DNA of 64,000 bases from Dendrolimus kikuchii. Its lineage: Eukaryota > Arthropoda > Insecta > Lepidoptera > Lasiocampidae. The notes beneath the pieces were generated by a model, which saw only the letters and a list, made by a program, of their open reading frames with translations, was not told the DNA's origin and did no database searches. Location: positions 8,733,887-8,797,886 of the forward strand of contig CM034392.1 of assembly GCA_019925095.2 (NCBI GenBank), written 5' to 3'. Positions 54,742-64,000 of the stretch are shown here, in pieces (the first letter of the stretch is position 1; the number at the start of each line of letters is the position of its first letter). Made by a program: the position numbers and the translations under genes.

Positions 54742-56507
54742 TCTTCTTTTAATCTATTTTACATAAAAAACAACATACTTATATTCATTTAAAAGTTAAA
54801 TGTGATTAAAGTGAAAAGCGGACCTTTTAAAATCCAATAAAGAATAGTAAATAAAAACTCGTTATTCTACATTACATAAACAACCAGTGCTACAATAATT
54901 TTGATTAAAAGTACGTGTATAAATTATATTCTCTGGATTTATTATAAAACATCAGTATAATGATGAGAGAGCTTTTTTTAATGAAGTATTATTGTTTTAG
55001 GCGTGTTTTGTTTTGAAAAGAACCTTTGTTTTAGGGATGCTTGAATTGGTTAAAATAATGAAGGAAACTGTAAACATTTTTTTTGTTTCATTGATTATAC
55101 TTTTATGTAATGTTGGTTATGAATAGATTGGGTTTCATAAATAAATTTGAAGACAATCTAACGAATTTTTACATTGAACGTCATGAAATTACAAACGTAT
55201 GTAACATTAGAGTGGAATATTTTTTGTACCAAGATTGAAAGCGTTTCATTAGAATACGCTCTGTTTTATCCACTGAGCTACTACGATTTGAACTTACACA
55301 CTAATGCTAATTAACAAAGTTAGTTATATACAGGATTTAACTATAATAGCCCTAGAAAATTGCGATAAGAAAATTGATTAATAAACTACACATATTTTGA
55401 AAATTATTCTAATACTATAAGGTATTATATTGTGTAGCTGTGTTAGATACTTTGAACTAGCAAAAGCTCTATTATGTAGTTGAAAATTTTAATTACGAAT
55501 TTCATTAAACTTTAGAAAATGCTTTACTAAAACGTAGAGACATACTTGTGAGTACGCCTACAATTATTTGAATGAATAGAAATTTAAGCCGCGGTGGTAC
55601 TAGGGCCGCAGAGTTACAAGAAGCTGTGGAAATCTGCCAGTGTTCCTAATTAGTGGCAACCACTGCGGGCGCCTGTTAACCTAGTTAGAGAAACACTGCT
55701 AGCAACGGCCGACTCAAACACAACCTTCTTTCAAATACTTTTTGATTTAATGAATAGGTAACCCCGCCGTAGTGCCTGTAGTTACGTTGCCCCAGTTACT
55801 TTCAAAACGTTAATGGAGATGCATATTTTTTTTTGGATATTACATTCCGTTTAATAAAATTTTAATTTCAGCTTTTACGGAAATCGTGATGTGTGAAATT
55901 TTATAAGTTGGATGTTGTAATCATATAGTTCAGTTGGCCACCTCTCTCAAGAGAAGAAGTCTCCATACCACTTTTTATTTTTGATTCATTAAATACCAAA
56001 TATATAAAAATTAATAATTTTAAAAGCCATATATTTCTTTGAGCTACATAACGTTATAAGTATATTTTACTGCCCATTACCAACAAAGAATAAAAGTAAT
56101 AATTTCAATTAAATTATCCACGGGGATGAAATGATACAATAAATAAGTAGCTACTTTAAAGCATGATTATTTTGGGCTTCTTGTAAATATTACTAAAAAT
56201 AAAATGCTTCAGAAGTACTAACTTCAAAAAATATAATTAATTAAATAGCTTCCCTAGTTATTCCTAGCTGCCTAATATCGTATACTTTAGAAGAGCTTGT
56301 CTTGTCAAATGTACAAAAAGTGAGCGCAATTTTTTGTTCATAAAATTTTGTTCAGCCAAGAATAATAACACAATTTAGTCTTAGGAAAATTAAGCCTTAT
56401 TGTAGAGAGGACTTATAAAATTTTGTTCTTGATAAAAGAAGCCTTGAAAGGTTGTTGACCTTGTACGGTAGCTTTAGAAGTTATTATCTTATTAATTTCA
56501 GTAAAAA
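54742..56507. other. AT-rich intergenic DNA with a GC-richer patch
   Basis: 55585-55800 is GC-richer (GCCGCGGTGGTACTAGG, CACTGCGGGCGCCTGTTAAC, GTGCCTGTAGTTACGTTGCC) and is probably an old transposon. Nothing else was recognised in this 1.8 kb. Confidence 0.4.
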
Positions 56508-56632
56508 GTCCAGTAACTTAGTGGCTAAAGCAACCAATTATTTTCCAATTACGTGGGTTTGTATCTTGGCTGGGGAGCATGCATCACTTTGGTTAATTTT
56601 TTTACCTAATGTGCGCATATTGTTACACGTGG
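56508..56632 (+). mobile_element. SINE family B, degenerate head
   Basis: CTTAGTGGCTAAAGCAACC, GTGGGTTTGTATCTTGGCTG, GGAGCATGCATCACTTTGG and TACCTAATGTGCGCATATTG parallel the first ~125 bases of the SINE at 46504. It meets the REL-endo LINE near 56632. Confidence 0.6.
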
Positions 56633-57710
56633 TGAAGAAATACACCATGAAGAAAGAGGAGGCGATCCGAATGCTATTAGGATTTAATGCTAGGGTGGTG
56701 ATGACGGTTGTCAAGACGAACAACTATTGGAAGTACATTCTGAAGGACGGCACGCTTGACATATGTCGGGCGTGTTACCGCCCCGGCGAGTCTCTCAGAC
56801 ATGTCACTTCCGGTTGTTCTCGTCTTGCTAACAGCGAGTACTTGCAGAGGCACAACCTAGTAGCCAGGATCATCCACCAGCAACTTGCTCTAACTACGGA
56901 CTTGTCCCATCGGAGGTACCTTATTACCAACACAAGCCCGAGCCAGTTCTTGACAATGGTCAATATCTGCTCTACGTGGACCGAATCAATTATCACAGAC
57001 AGGACTATTGTTGCTAACAAGCCTGATATTGTGATAGTTGATCGGTGTGCAAGAAGTTCTATAATTGTAGATGTCGCGATTCCCCATGATGGTAACCTCA
57101 TGAATGCCGAGAAAGATAAACATACATACATACATAACTTCACGCCAATTCCCTTGCGGGGTAGGCACGAACAACAGAGCGCCATTCAGGCTTATTCATA
57201 CACACCTCACTTGCTTCTTTGTCATTCATAGCTCTTGTCATGCACGCTCGTCTGTTCTTAAGGCTCCTGACATCACCTTCTGCTAGTACACGATCAATTT
57301 GATCATAGAAGGTGTGTCGTGAAAGACAAACAAATAAAGTATATTGATCTTGCTCACGAGGTTACCGCCATGTGAAATCTGAACTCTACAATCATAGTAC
57401 CGATAATGGTGTCAGTGAATGGACTCATAGCGAAGAGCCTTGACCTCCGCCTTGAAAAGCTCTCGCTTGGTAGCTGGGTGAAGGGTCGGATGCAGAATGC
57501 AGCTTTGTTGGACACGGTCCGTCTTGTGAGGAGATTCCTATGTCTGGAGCCTTAACTACCGGTAGCCTGGACCCTAGGGCCTAGGCCCTACTGCCGGTGG
57601 CGATCAGTTTTACAAATAATGTACATATTTTATAAGATGTTTATAAGAAAAATGTAAAAAACTAGAAAATAAAATATATATTAGAATAATAATGCCATAA
57701 TAATAATAAT
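56632..57710 (+). pseudogene. LINE with restriction-like endonuclease, C-terminal part, interrupted
   Basis: The frame KKEEAIRMLLGFNARVVMTV ... CRACYRPGESLRHVTSGCS contains a Cys2-His-Cys knuckle. About 80 residues later KPDIVIVDRCARSSIIVDVA carries the PD...D catalytic pattern of the restriction-like endonuclease of the R2/R4/Dong group of LINEs. This enzyme nicks the target and replaces the endonuclease used by Jockey and RTE. At codon AAA 57118-57120 the frame is broken by a 200-bp insertion. It resumes at 57331 in the same phase (QIKYIDLAHEVTAM, TGA at 57373, then LNSTIIVPIMVSVNGLIAKS, LGSWVKGRMQNAALLDTV) and ends at TAA 57553-57555. The 3' UTR reaches about 57710, includes CCCTAGGGCCTAGGCCC, and ends in AATAAT units. 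Only one stop besides the insertion suggests a fairly young copy, but it lacks its polymerase half. Confidence 0.85.
57121..57320 (-). mobile_element. 5'-truncated LINE (family I) nested in the REL-endo LINE
   Basis: GAAAGATAAA (57111-57120) and GAAAGACAAA (57321-57330) flank it as a 10-bp target duplication with one difference. Antisense to the host LINE, it carries an intact reading frame of 59 codons plus TGA (57319 down to 57140): RHTFYDQIDRVLAEGDVRSL, KNRRACMTRAMNDKEASEVC, MNKPEWRSVVRAYPARELA. The 3' end is an ATGT tail (57121-57137 on the opposite strand). The frame is the carboxy terminus of a LINE ORF; I do not know its clade. Confidence 0.88.
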
Positions 57711-57898
57711 AATTAATTTTTTCTGCTCCACCTACATCGCCAGATTAGTTAAGAATTTCTTTTAAGTTGGTTGCCCGGAAGAGATCGCTTTTAGCGATAA
57801 GGCCGCCTGTTGTTTTTCCAAGAAGTATTGTAATTTATCATTTTGTTTTGTATTTGCTTATTTTGGTGAGCAATAAAATGTTATCTATCTATCTAAAT
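57711..57898 (+). mobile_element. LINE 3' end, family G, sense copy with TCTA tail
   Basis: TTCTGCTCCACCTACATCGCC, CAGATTAGTTAAGAATTTC, GAAGAGATCGCTTTTAGCGA, TAAGGCCGCCTGTTG, and the end GCAATAAAATGTTATCTATC plus TATCTA. The stem ATCGCTTTTAGCGAT and the microsatellite tail are complete. It follows the REL-endo LINE directly. Confidence 0.75.
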
Positions 57899-58109
57899 AA
57901 GAAAAAACAAAAATATCATGTTTATAATTTACACAACCAAGAAATCGAATTGTGACTTTTAAATGGCCATGAAAGCAATTTATAATAGGAGACAAACATA
58001 GATATATTATATGCGTGATCTACATTTTCACTGCAGCATTGTATAGCGGCACATATACTTATATATAATCTAGATGATTACCTACTAAATTTCAACCATA
58101 TACTCTTAG
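57899..58109. other. AT-rich intergenic DNA, nothing recognised
   Basis: No feature was recognised. Confidence 0.4.
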
Positions 58110-58402
58110 TTATCCGTACAGGAACGTGCAGGAGTCACTGTTCATAAGAAGCAACAAAGCAACCCTCAGCCAGGTGGTAAGGCATTTGCCCGTCTGGAAG
58201 ATTACTGCTTACGTTCTAGACTATACCACTATAACAACCTTGAAATGTGTTTCGACATCAGTGGCCACCTTCCACTCCCCCTTCGAGGCCGACAGAACGT
58301 TGCCAACACTTTTGGTCTTTTAATTGTTCATAGGCAACGGCAACCACTTTCCATCAGATAGGCTGTGAGGCTGTCTGTTATACTTCAGCAATAAAAAAAT
58401 AG
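58110..58402 (+). mobile_element. Family A repeat, most diverged copy
   Basis: TTATCCGTACAGGAACGTGC, CCTCAGCCAGGTGGTAAGGC, ATTTGCCCGTCTGG, CTTTCCATCAGATAGGC and CAGCAATAAAAAAATAG. Many substitutions mark it as older than the copies at 42830 and 45264. Confidence 0.7.
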
Positions 58403-59434
58403 TAGTTTCCGAGAAAAATTACAAGGACATACAAAAACGGTCTTATAAATATAAAGCCATTATATACGGCCAGAGTTTTGAGAACGTTCCTAACCGACGA
58501 TGATTAGGACCTATTTATTATTTACATTTTTTTGTATGTAAATTGAGAGCTGTGCATATTATTAGTCAATTTATGAGTTGTGTAAATGATACATTTAAAC
58601 ATGTAATAAAGATAATGACTACATAATAAAATATTAAAAACAATTTCTTTTTTTGACTTAAAATGTAAGGAACCTTAAAAACAACATACTAAATAACACT
58701 AATATTTTTAAAAACGTTTGATACTAAAGGCCAGTTAGCCTGCAATAAAATGATACCTAAAATGACAGGTATCTAAATTTTATTGCCATCTTGAAATTGT
58801 TGAAAACATAAAATCCACCGGGTACATGAAGCTTAACTTTATCTAAACGTACCTTACCTACCTACCAACGTAACTTTTATAAGCCATTCAAATTTCAGTT
58901 CAAACTTTGAAGGATTCTAGAGATCTTTTAAAAAGAATGGTTAAAAAAGCGTAAAACTGTGTTATAAAAGATCTTGCTTAAGTTTAAAAGGAATATAAGA
59001 GTGCTGTAATGCATTGCAAGTTGAAGTTATTTTATATTTTACTGTGCTTTTGTAGGTTACATTTAGTGGAATTATTTCTTCTTTCGCTATGAAAATTTAA
59101 TCTCATATATGTATATAACATATCATACAGTGACAAGACCGCGAAAAAAGGAATAATCGGACCGATTTTTACATTTATATGTAAAGAGATTTTCGGTGCT
59201 GCTTCCATGTAATCTACTCAACAGTGAAATTACGGTGAACATGGAATCATACCCTCCAAAAATTTATATATACAATTGTAGGATATGTTAAAATATGCCT
59301 ATATATTTTAGTAGAACATAGCAAATATGTTATGTACACATGATCGCGTTTTATACTCACTGATTATACATAGTCAATAATTCTACAATCGCACACCTTG
59401 TTTTAAATAAATTTATGGATAAAATTTTAGATAA
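58403..59434. other. AT-rich intergenic DNA with a bulged hairpin
   Basis: GCAATAAAATGATACCT (58742-58758) pairs with AGGTATCTAAATTTTATTGC (58767-58786) apart from a bulge. Nothing else was recognised. Confidence 0.4.
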
Positions 59435-59605
59435 ATCTATACTAATATTATAAAGAGGTAACGTTTGTGACGTTGTAGGGGGTAATCTCTGGATCTACTA
59501 AACCGATTTTAAAAATTATTTTAGTGTTAGAAAGGTACGTTAACAGGGAGTGTCATAGGCTATATAACATGACGCTATATACCACGGCAGCGGGACAGAT
59601 ATTTT
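59435..59605 (+). repeat. RTE-linked 3' repeat scrap
   Basis: AAATCTATACTAATATTATA, AAGAGGTAACGTTTGTGACG, CTGGATCTACTAAACCG and GGCTATATAACATGACGC follow the order expected of the 3' end of RTE-linked repeats read in antisense. Confidence 0.5.
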
Positions 59606-59924
59606 GATAATTTTATCTGTGCAGGAACTAAGAAAGAATACAATTTCCTGCGACCAGGCGGCCTGTCGTAAGAGGCGATACAACAACCCACAACCAGGTG
59701 GTAGGGTATTTGCTCGACTTGACGGCGACCATCCCTGGTCTAGAGTATGCCGCCATAACAACTTTGTGTTGCGTTCCGGCATTAATGACCAGGTTCCAGT
59801 CTCTCTTAAGAGATCAGCAGCGCATTTGTACCACCTTTAATGTTGCAAATGTCCATAGGCGATGATAACCACTTTCCATCAAGTGAGCTATCTGCCTGTC
59901 TGCTGAACTTTCCCAAAAAAAAAC
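59606..59924 (+). mobile_element. Family A repeat, full-length copy
   Basis: TTTTATCTGTGCAGGAACTA to CTGAACTTTCCCAAAAAAAAAC. All marks are present (CAGGCGGCCTGTCGTAAG, CTGGTCTAGAGTATGCC). Confidence 0.8.
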
Positions 59925-60080
59925 AAGATGGATGGGTACAAATGTAAATGTAGACCAAAAAGAAGATGGATAGATTGTGTGATGATTAGTGGTGTAACAG
60001 AAGTGTATGTCAGAATAGAGGAGTGTGGAAGGAAAGGACATATTGTGCCGACCCCAAGTAATTGGGAGAAGGTGAAAGAA
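59925..60080 (+). pseudogene. RTE-like LINE end, second copy of the 44020 type
   Basis: AAGATGGATGGGTACAAATG, then KKRWIDCV-type codons, GAATAGAGGAGTGTGGAAGG, AAGGACATATTGTGCCGACC, CCAAGTAATTGGGAGAAGG. This covers only the last ~40 codons and the start of the 3' UTR. About 25 bases are missing after GATTGTGTG compared with 44338-44370. Confidence 0.7.
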
Positions 60081-61490
60081 AAGAGAGAAATCTCATAATC
60101 ACTCATCTCTACTTCAAATATCGAACCTGAGATATCCACAACATTTTGTATTAAAAGCTTGAGCGAGGTGGCGAGGTACAAAGTTCCTCTTTCAGCTTCA
60201 CACGAATGCCTCGCGGCGCTACTCGCATACCTACGGATCCTGTTCGAGTCAGTGCCAATCCGTTTGACCCATTCAGCTATATTTGAGCCGGGGTGTTAGT
60301 TCGAATGGAGACTGTCTATATTAAAAGACGGAGCGATAAAAGAGGATATCATTATATTGAAATTATTTTAAGGATTGGATTTTGTACTATTTTAAAAGAC
60401 GCTTTTTAAGTCATTGAAAAACCTGTAATCCAAAATGAACAGTATTAAGTTGACATGTCACTTTGTCCGATTTCATAAATTTAAATAGGCAGTTTATGTT
60501 GATTGGTTACTTACTTCCTAGACTCAGCGACCCCAAGTAAGTCTTTGCCTTCGAAACGAGAACATGCCATTTTTCCATGCCCTGCGCAGTTTCTTGGCAA
60601 TTTATCTTGTCAATTATGTACATTGGTTATTTTTATTTAAATGGTTAGTTTCCTCATATATTAAAATAACTCAAGTGCCTCAACTAATTCACGAGCGTTT
60701 TACAACATTACAAACCCGGAATATTTGAAGCCATTTAGTATCGTAAAGTATGTAACGATAATCTGTATGTCTATCAAGACCACGGGCTATAAAAATGGAC
60801 CCGCGCTTTTGGAGGGCTTCTGTGGGCTATGAGAAGACCATCATGTAATGGCCCATTGACAAATTTAATCTAATTGTGGCGTGACACTGACCGGCGTTTA
60901 TCCCTGTCGACACTATATAAAAATGCACCCAAGGACAAGCTCCGGTCAGGGTAGGACTATTGTAGGGAATGAGAACAAAAGGTACCGGGCTATTGGGATG
61001 AACTGCCAGTGGAACTAGGGTCTGGGTTATGGGGACTACGGCGTCTGCCCGTCGCAATGTTCGGGGAACATGGAAAAATGGGTACACGGTGACTCGTCAC
61101 TCAAGATTAGCAAGGGGCAATATGGGTGTGAGTTGCCCCAAAGTGTTAAAGATAATTATTATTATCTATTGTAATTCTAAGTTTTATTATTTATATGCAA
61201 TTAGAGTGACTAGTATTGTTTTAAGTATGTTGATAATATTAGTGGTCCATTAAAAAAAAGAGATTCTTAAGTAAACCCGGTATTCCGCGAATACATTTCT
61301 ATTTATCACACACAAAGTATTCTATGCATATTGTGGATCTCTTAATATCTACATAAATGTTTTTTATTAATAAAATCGGTTGACTTCAAAACTGAAAGGA
61401 GGAAAACACAAAATACCGAACTTATGTTTACTTCAGCTACTTAATTCGTCAGACGTCGGACTTTTTTTTGGAAAAACAGATATATAATAA
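60081..61490. other. Intergenic DNA, nothing certain
   Basis: 60890-61130 is GC-richer (GACAAGCTCCGGTCAGGGTA, GGGGCAATATGGGTGTGAG) and may be LINE 3' sequence. 61373-61400 has AAAATCGGTTGACTTCAAAA, the same border word as at 11091 in reverse. No gene was recognised. Confidence 0.4.
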
Positions 61491-61726
61491 AAAAATCGAA
61501 ATTTATGCTGGGACACATAGTAGAAGTGAAACTTCAACAGACAAGTGGAAAAACGAATGGCAACAAAATTTTAACTTAAAGTTTTACGGGCAGGTTTTCA
61601 AATTGGACAAGTACATTAACAATCTGCCCGTAAAACTTCAAGTTAAAATTTTGTTGCCATTCGTTTTTCCACTTGTCCGTTGAAGTTTCACTTCTACTAT
61701 GTGTCCCAGCACACATTTCGATTTTT
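61491..61726. repeat. Long hairpin: 103-bp arms, 30-base loop
   Basis: The left arm 61491-61593 and the right arm 61624-61726 are complementary at 99 of 103 positions by eye. Three of the four differences are A on the left against C on the right, which become U-G pairs in a minus-strand transcript. The arms include GGGACACATAGTAGAAGTG, GGCAACAAAATTTTAACTT and TTTTACGGGCAG. The loop runs from GTTTTCAAATTGG to AACAAT. The open frame 61468-61683 spans it by chance. It could be a foldback transposon or a hairpin-RNA locus. Confidence 0.92.
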
Positions 61727-62724
61727 CGCAGGTTTACTGCAAATTATGATTTGGTTAGGTTAGGCACATTTTAATGAATGCATTTTTTATTTAAACAAAT
61801 TTTATTTTATCAAACAAAGAAACTGAATTCAGTCCGGAACCAAAAAACGCATCAATAGTCTACTTTAAAATTGTGCCGCCTCTTACCACGTCTATTCTAA
61901 TTTTATGCCGCACTCCACGCGGCGGTAACGCTTTTTCGTGAGAGAAAAATCCTAAGACCCCGTCTATATAGAAGTTTCACTTCAAAAAATGGTAATATTC
62001 GGCGTTTTACTTTAATAATCGCTTCCTCTTATAAAATATGCCAATGTATAGAGGTATGGGACGCGGACGCGGGTGGCGTAGGCGGCCGCTACCCGCTACA
62101 TCGATCGCGCGACCCCTGACATTAAATGAAAGACAGCACTGTTTTGGAGTGAGGCACGGCCGGGTTACTGTTGTAGGCCTCCTGTTTTATATGAAAAAGG
62201 TTTGCATTTCCTTAGACATGCTATTTACCTTACACAAGTTGTGGCGTTAAGTAAATATAAAGAATAAACAGCCCAGTATTAGCTTAACAAGAAAGTTTAA
62301 CCAATCGGGGAGAGTGCGTCGATATCCAGATAATTATATCTAGCAATAAACTTTGATATACTACACATTGTCTTAGCAATTTTGTTATAACATGTTTGTT
62401 TTGCTTCAATAAATAATAAAATAATGAAAGCCAGACACTACTCATTTCTGTAATTAACAATGTGAGTGGTAGAGTTGGTGCCGAGAGACCGCGACGTACT
62501 TACCACGATCAAATTACAGATGACTTAAAGAATGGCCAGGTAAAAAACATTTATAACAAACGTGATGTATGAAGAGATTAATGAAAGTAGCTGAAGCAAA
62601 AGATATATTTCAAGATCGTAGCGAGTGCAAATCCATTGCCTATGCCTACCCCTATGGGAAACAGGCACAATAATAGTTTAAATGTATACATGTACTACAA
62701 AATTCAATTTATATTTTTTTGTCT
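61727..62724. other. Intergenic DNA next to the hairpin
   Basis: 61965-61985 repeats the arm word GAAGTTTCACTTC, and 61880-61950 has GTGCCGCCTCTTACCACG and CGCACTCCACGCGGCGG. A 70-codon Arg-rich frame at 62038-62250 has no recognised domain. The rest is unremarkable. Confidence 0.35.
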
Positions 62725-62925
62725 GTTATGCACCTGCTTCACCTGCGTTAGTGTTAGTGTGTCCATATAGAGTTAAAAAATAATGCGTTAAAATTAGCTA
62801 CATTAATTATCGGTTAATATTTAACGTCATTAACAATGACTCATTTTAAGTAACTCATTAAGCCCTTGGCTACGTTCACGTGACACAGGCACTAACACTT
62901 ACATTCTCCCAGGCGTAGTAGAGGC
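62725..62925 (-). repeat. Family M, reversed copy
   Basis: The minus strand reads AATGTAAGTGTTAGTGCCTG, TGTCACGTGAACGTAGCCA, AGGGCTTAATGAG and AATGACGTTAAATATTAACC, matching the order of 12985-13195. Its central region lacks a long TA run. Confidence 0.5.
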
Positions 62926-64000
62926 ATAAGGTTATTATTTTATCACTATCTCGTCTAATATTAAGTGAGAACACCTTATTAGAAGTTATTATTATACACC
63001 TAGTATAGTTAGTTAGACAATTACACATTTTACTCAGCACGGGCATTATAAAAATTTGGTTTACTTTAAAACATATTTACATTTAGATTAATTATTAGAG
63101 AATATACATAACAACTCACATACATACACATAAACAATATATAAATAGTGGAACAGTGTAGTGGAATGGGATAGGAAAGTATGCGGGTATAATTCAAGGA
63201 ACTAAATAATAGTAAGCAAGTACGGAACCATTGTAAAATAAAGTAGTTTAGGAATGAAAATGACTATTTAGGGCTCGAAAAATATCGAGGGGGTGAGTAG
63301 TGAGAAAATAGTGATGACGCAATACGAACGAGAAATGTTTACCTAGAATATTGCTATCCACTCGTGATTTGAAGAATTTTAGATTGTCTTTGCTAGGAGA
63401 ACATTCAGTAATACGCTTCCTCGGCGGTACGCACAATATAAACGGAAGGAAATCTCTTTAGACTTACTGGTGGTGTTTTTCAGTGTATTCAGTTAATAGG
63501 GACGCAAATCAATGTACAGTCAGCATCTTATAGAAAGGAGCGGTCAAGATGGTCAAATAGATAAGAACATCGAAAGTGATCATTAGTATCGGTGCGACCA
63601 AGGTCAAAATCAGCCGTCTTGACCAAATACATCAGTACACCGACAACGCCAAATACATGAATACATTCAAGTTACCATTATTATGTTAACAACCACCTCG
63701 CCAAAATAAAGATACACTCTAGAAAAATGAATTCTATTCTAAATAAGATTAGAGTCAAATCAAGATGATTTCATACTAAATCAAAATTCCAATAGTATTA
63801 TAATTGTTATAAAAATCTTTTTCATTTTTATAACGTAACTAGTATTTGCCCTGGACTTCATTTTTATTACTTAGATAGCAAAGATTAAAGTTATTTTATC
63901 AATATGTAAAATTGAATAAATATTTAATATGACAATACATGAATCCTGGATATATCCATAAACTCCCGATATTTGTAATGTTACTAAAGACTTATTTAAC
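62926..64000. other. AT-rich intergenic DNA, nothing certain
   Basis: A 62-codon minus-strand frame at 63248-63436 (SKDNLKFFKSRVDSNILGKH) faintly resembles the FK.RV end of LINE ORF2, but too weakly to call. At 63545-63640 GGTCAAGATGG and CCGTCTTGACC form a near-perfect inverted pair. Nothing else was seen. Confidence 0.35.

Noticed and set aside
63248..63436. 62-codon minus-strand frame resembling a LINE end
   Set aside because: Only the FKSRVDSN word is suggestive; the expected WN.LP motif is missing.

Overview
The window is AT-rich eukaryotic DNA, most likely from a moth or butterfly (Lepidoptera). The inference rests on three things: split coding exons with GT/AG borders, the sparse gene content, and the repeat types. 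The repeats include RTE-like and Jockey-like LINE fragments, a LINE with a restriction-like endonuclease (REL-endo), two tRNA-derived SINE families, short non-autonomous repeats, and scattered 3' ends starting with motifs such as GCCCGCGACTTCGTCC that I recall from lepidopteran genomes. No species can be named from the sequence alone.

Only one cellular gene is well supported. It is the last two exons of a WD40-repeat protein on the + strand (4254-4412 and 6997-7374), joined in phase across a 2.6-kb intron that has itself collected repeats. The gene enters from upstream of the window and ends at a TAA at 7372 with an AATAAA 62 bases later. Two open segments at about 45.0 and 46.0 kb could be exons of unknown genes, but this is weak.

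The rest is intergenic DNA built from transposon debris. 0-4.2 kb: a broken LINE endonuclease, a near-perfect 38-bp-arm hairpin, a SINE, a minute retroinsertion with a long target duplication, and a composite repeat just 5' of the first visible exon. 7.4-13.2 kb: SINE pieces, a three-unit tandem array, and a repeat interrupted twice. 13.2-20 kb: a ~640-bp sequence present twice 5 kb apart, a ~225-bp tandem array ending at a GC-rich block with a nuclear-receptor-like motif, and a foldback element. 20-30 kb: few recognisable features, old LINE/SINE 3' ends. 30-46 kb: two solo LTRs, many copies of a ~320-bp A-tailed repeat, and RTE remnants. 46-54 kb: SINEs, a very long (TA)n tract inside a short repeat, an RTE reverse-transcriptase remnant, and a third solo LTR. 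54-64 kb: interleaved short duplications, an REL-endo LINE with a second LINE fragment inserted in its reading frame, and a 103-bp-arm inverted repeat able to fold into a long hairpin RNA.

No complete transposon, rRNA, functional tRNA gene or CRISPR array is visible. Family boundaries are estimated by eye from copies within the window and may be off by tens of bases. The observations best worth following up are the two strong hairpins (2272-2368 and 61491-61726), the nested insertion with an open frame at 57121-57320, and the microsatellite that appears to have grown inside one copy of a short repeat.
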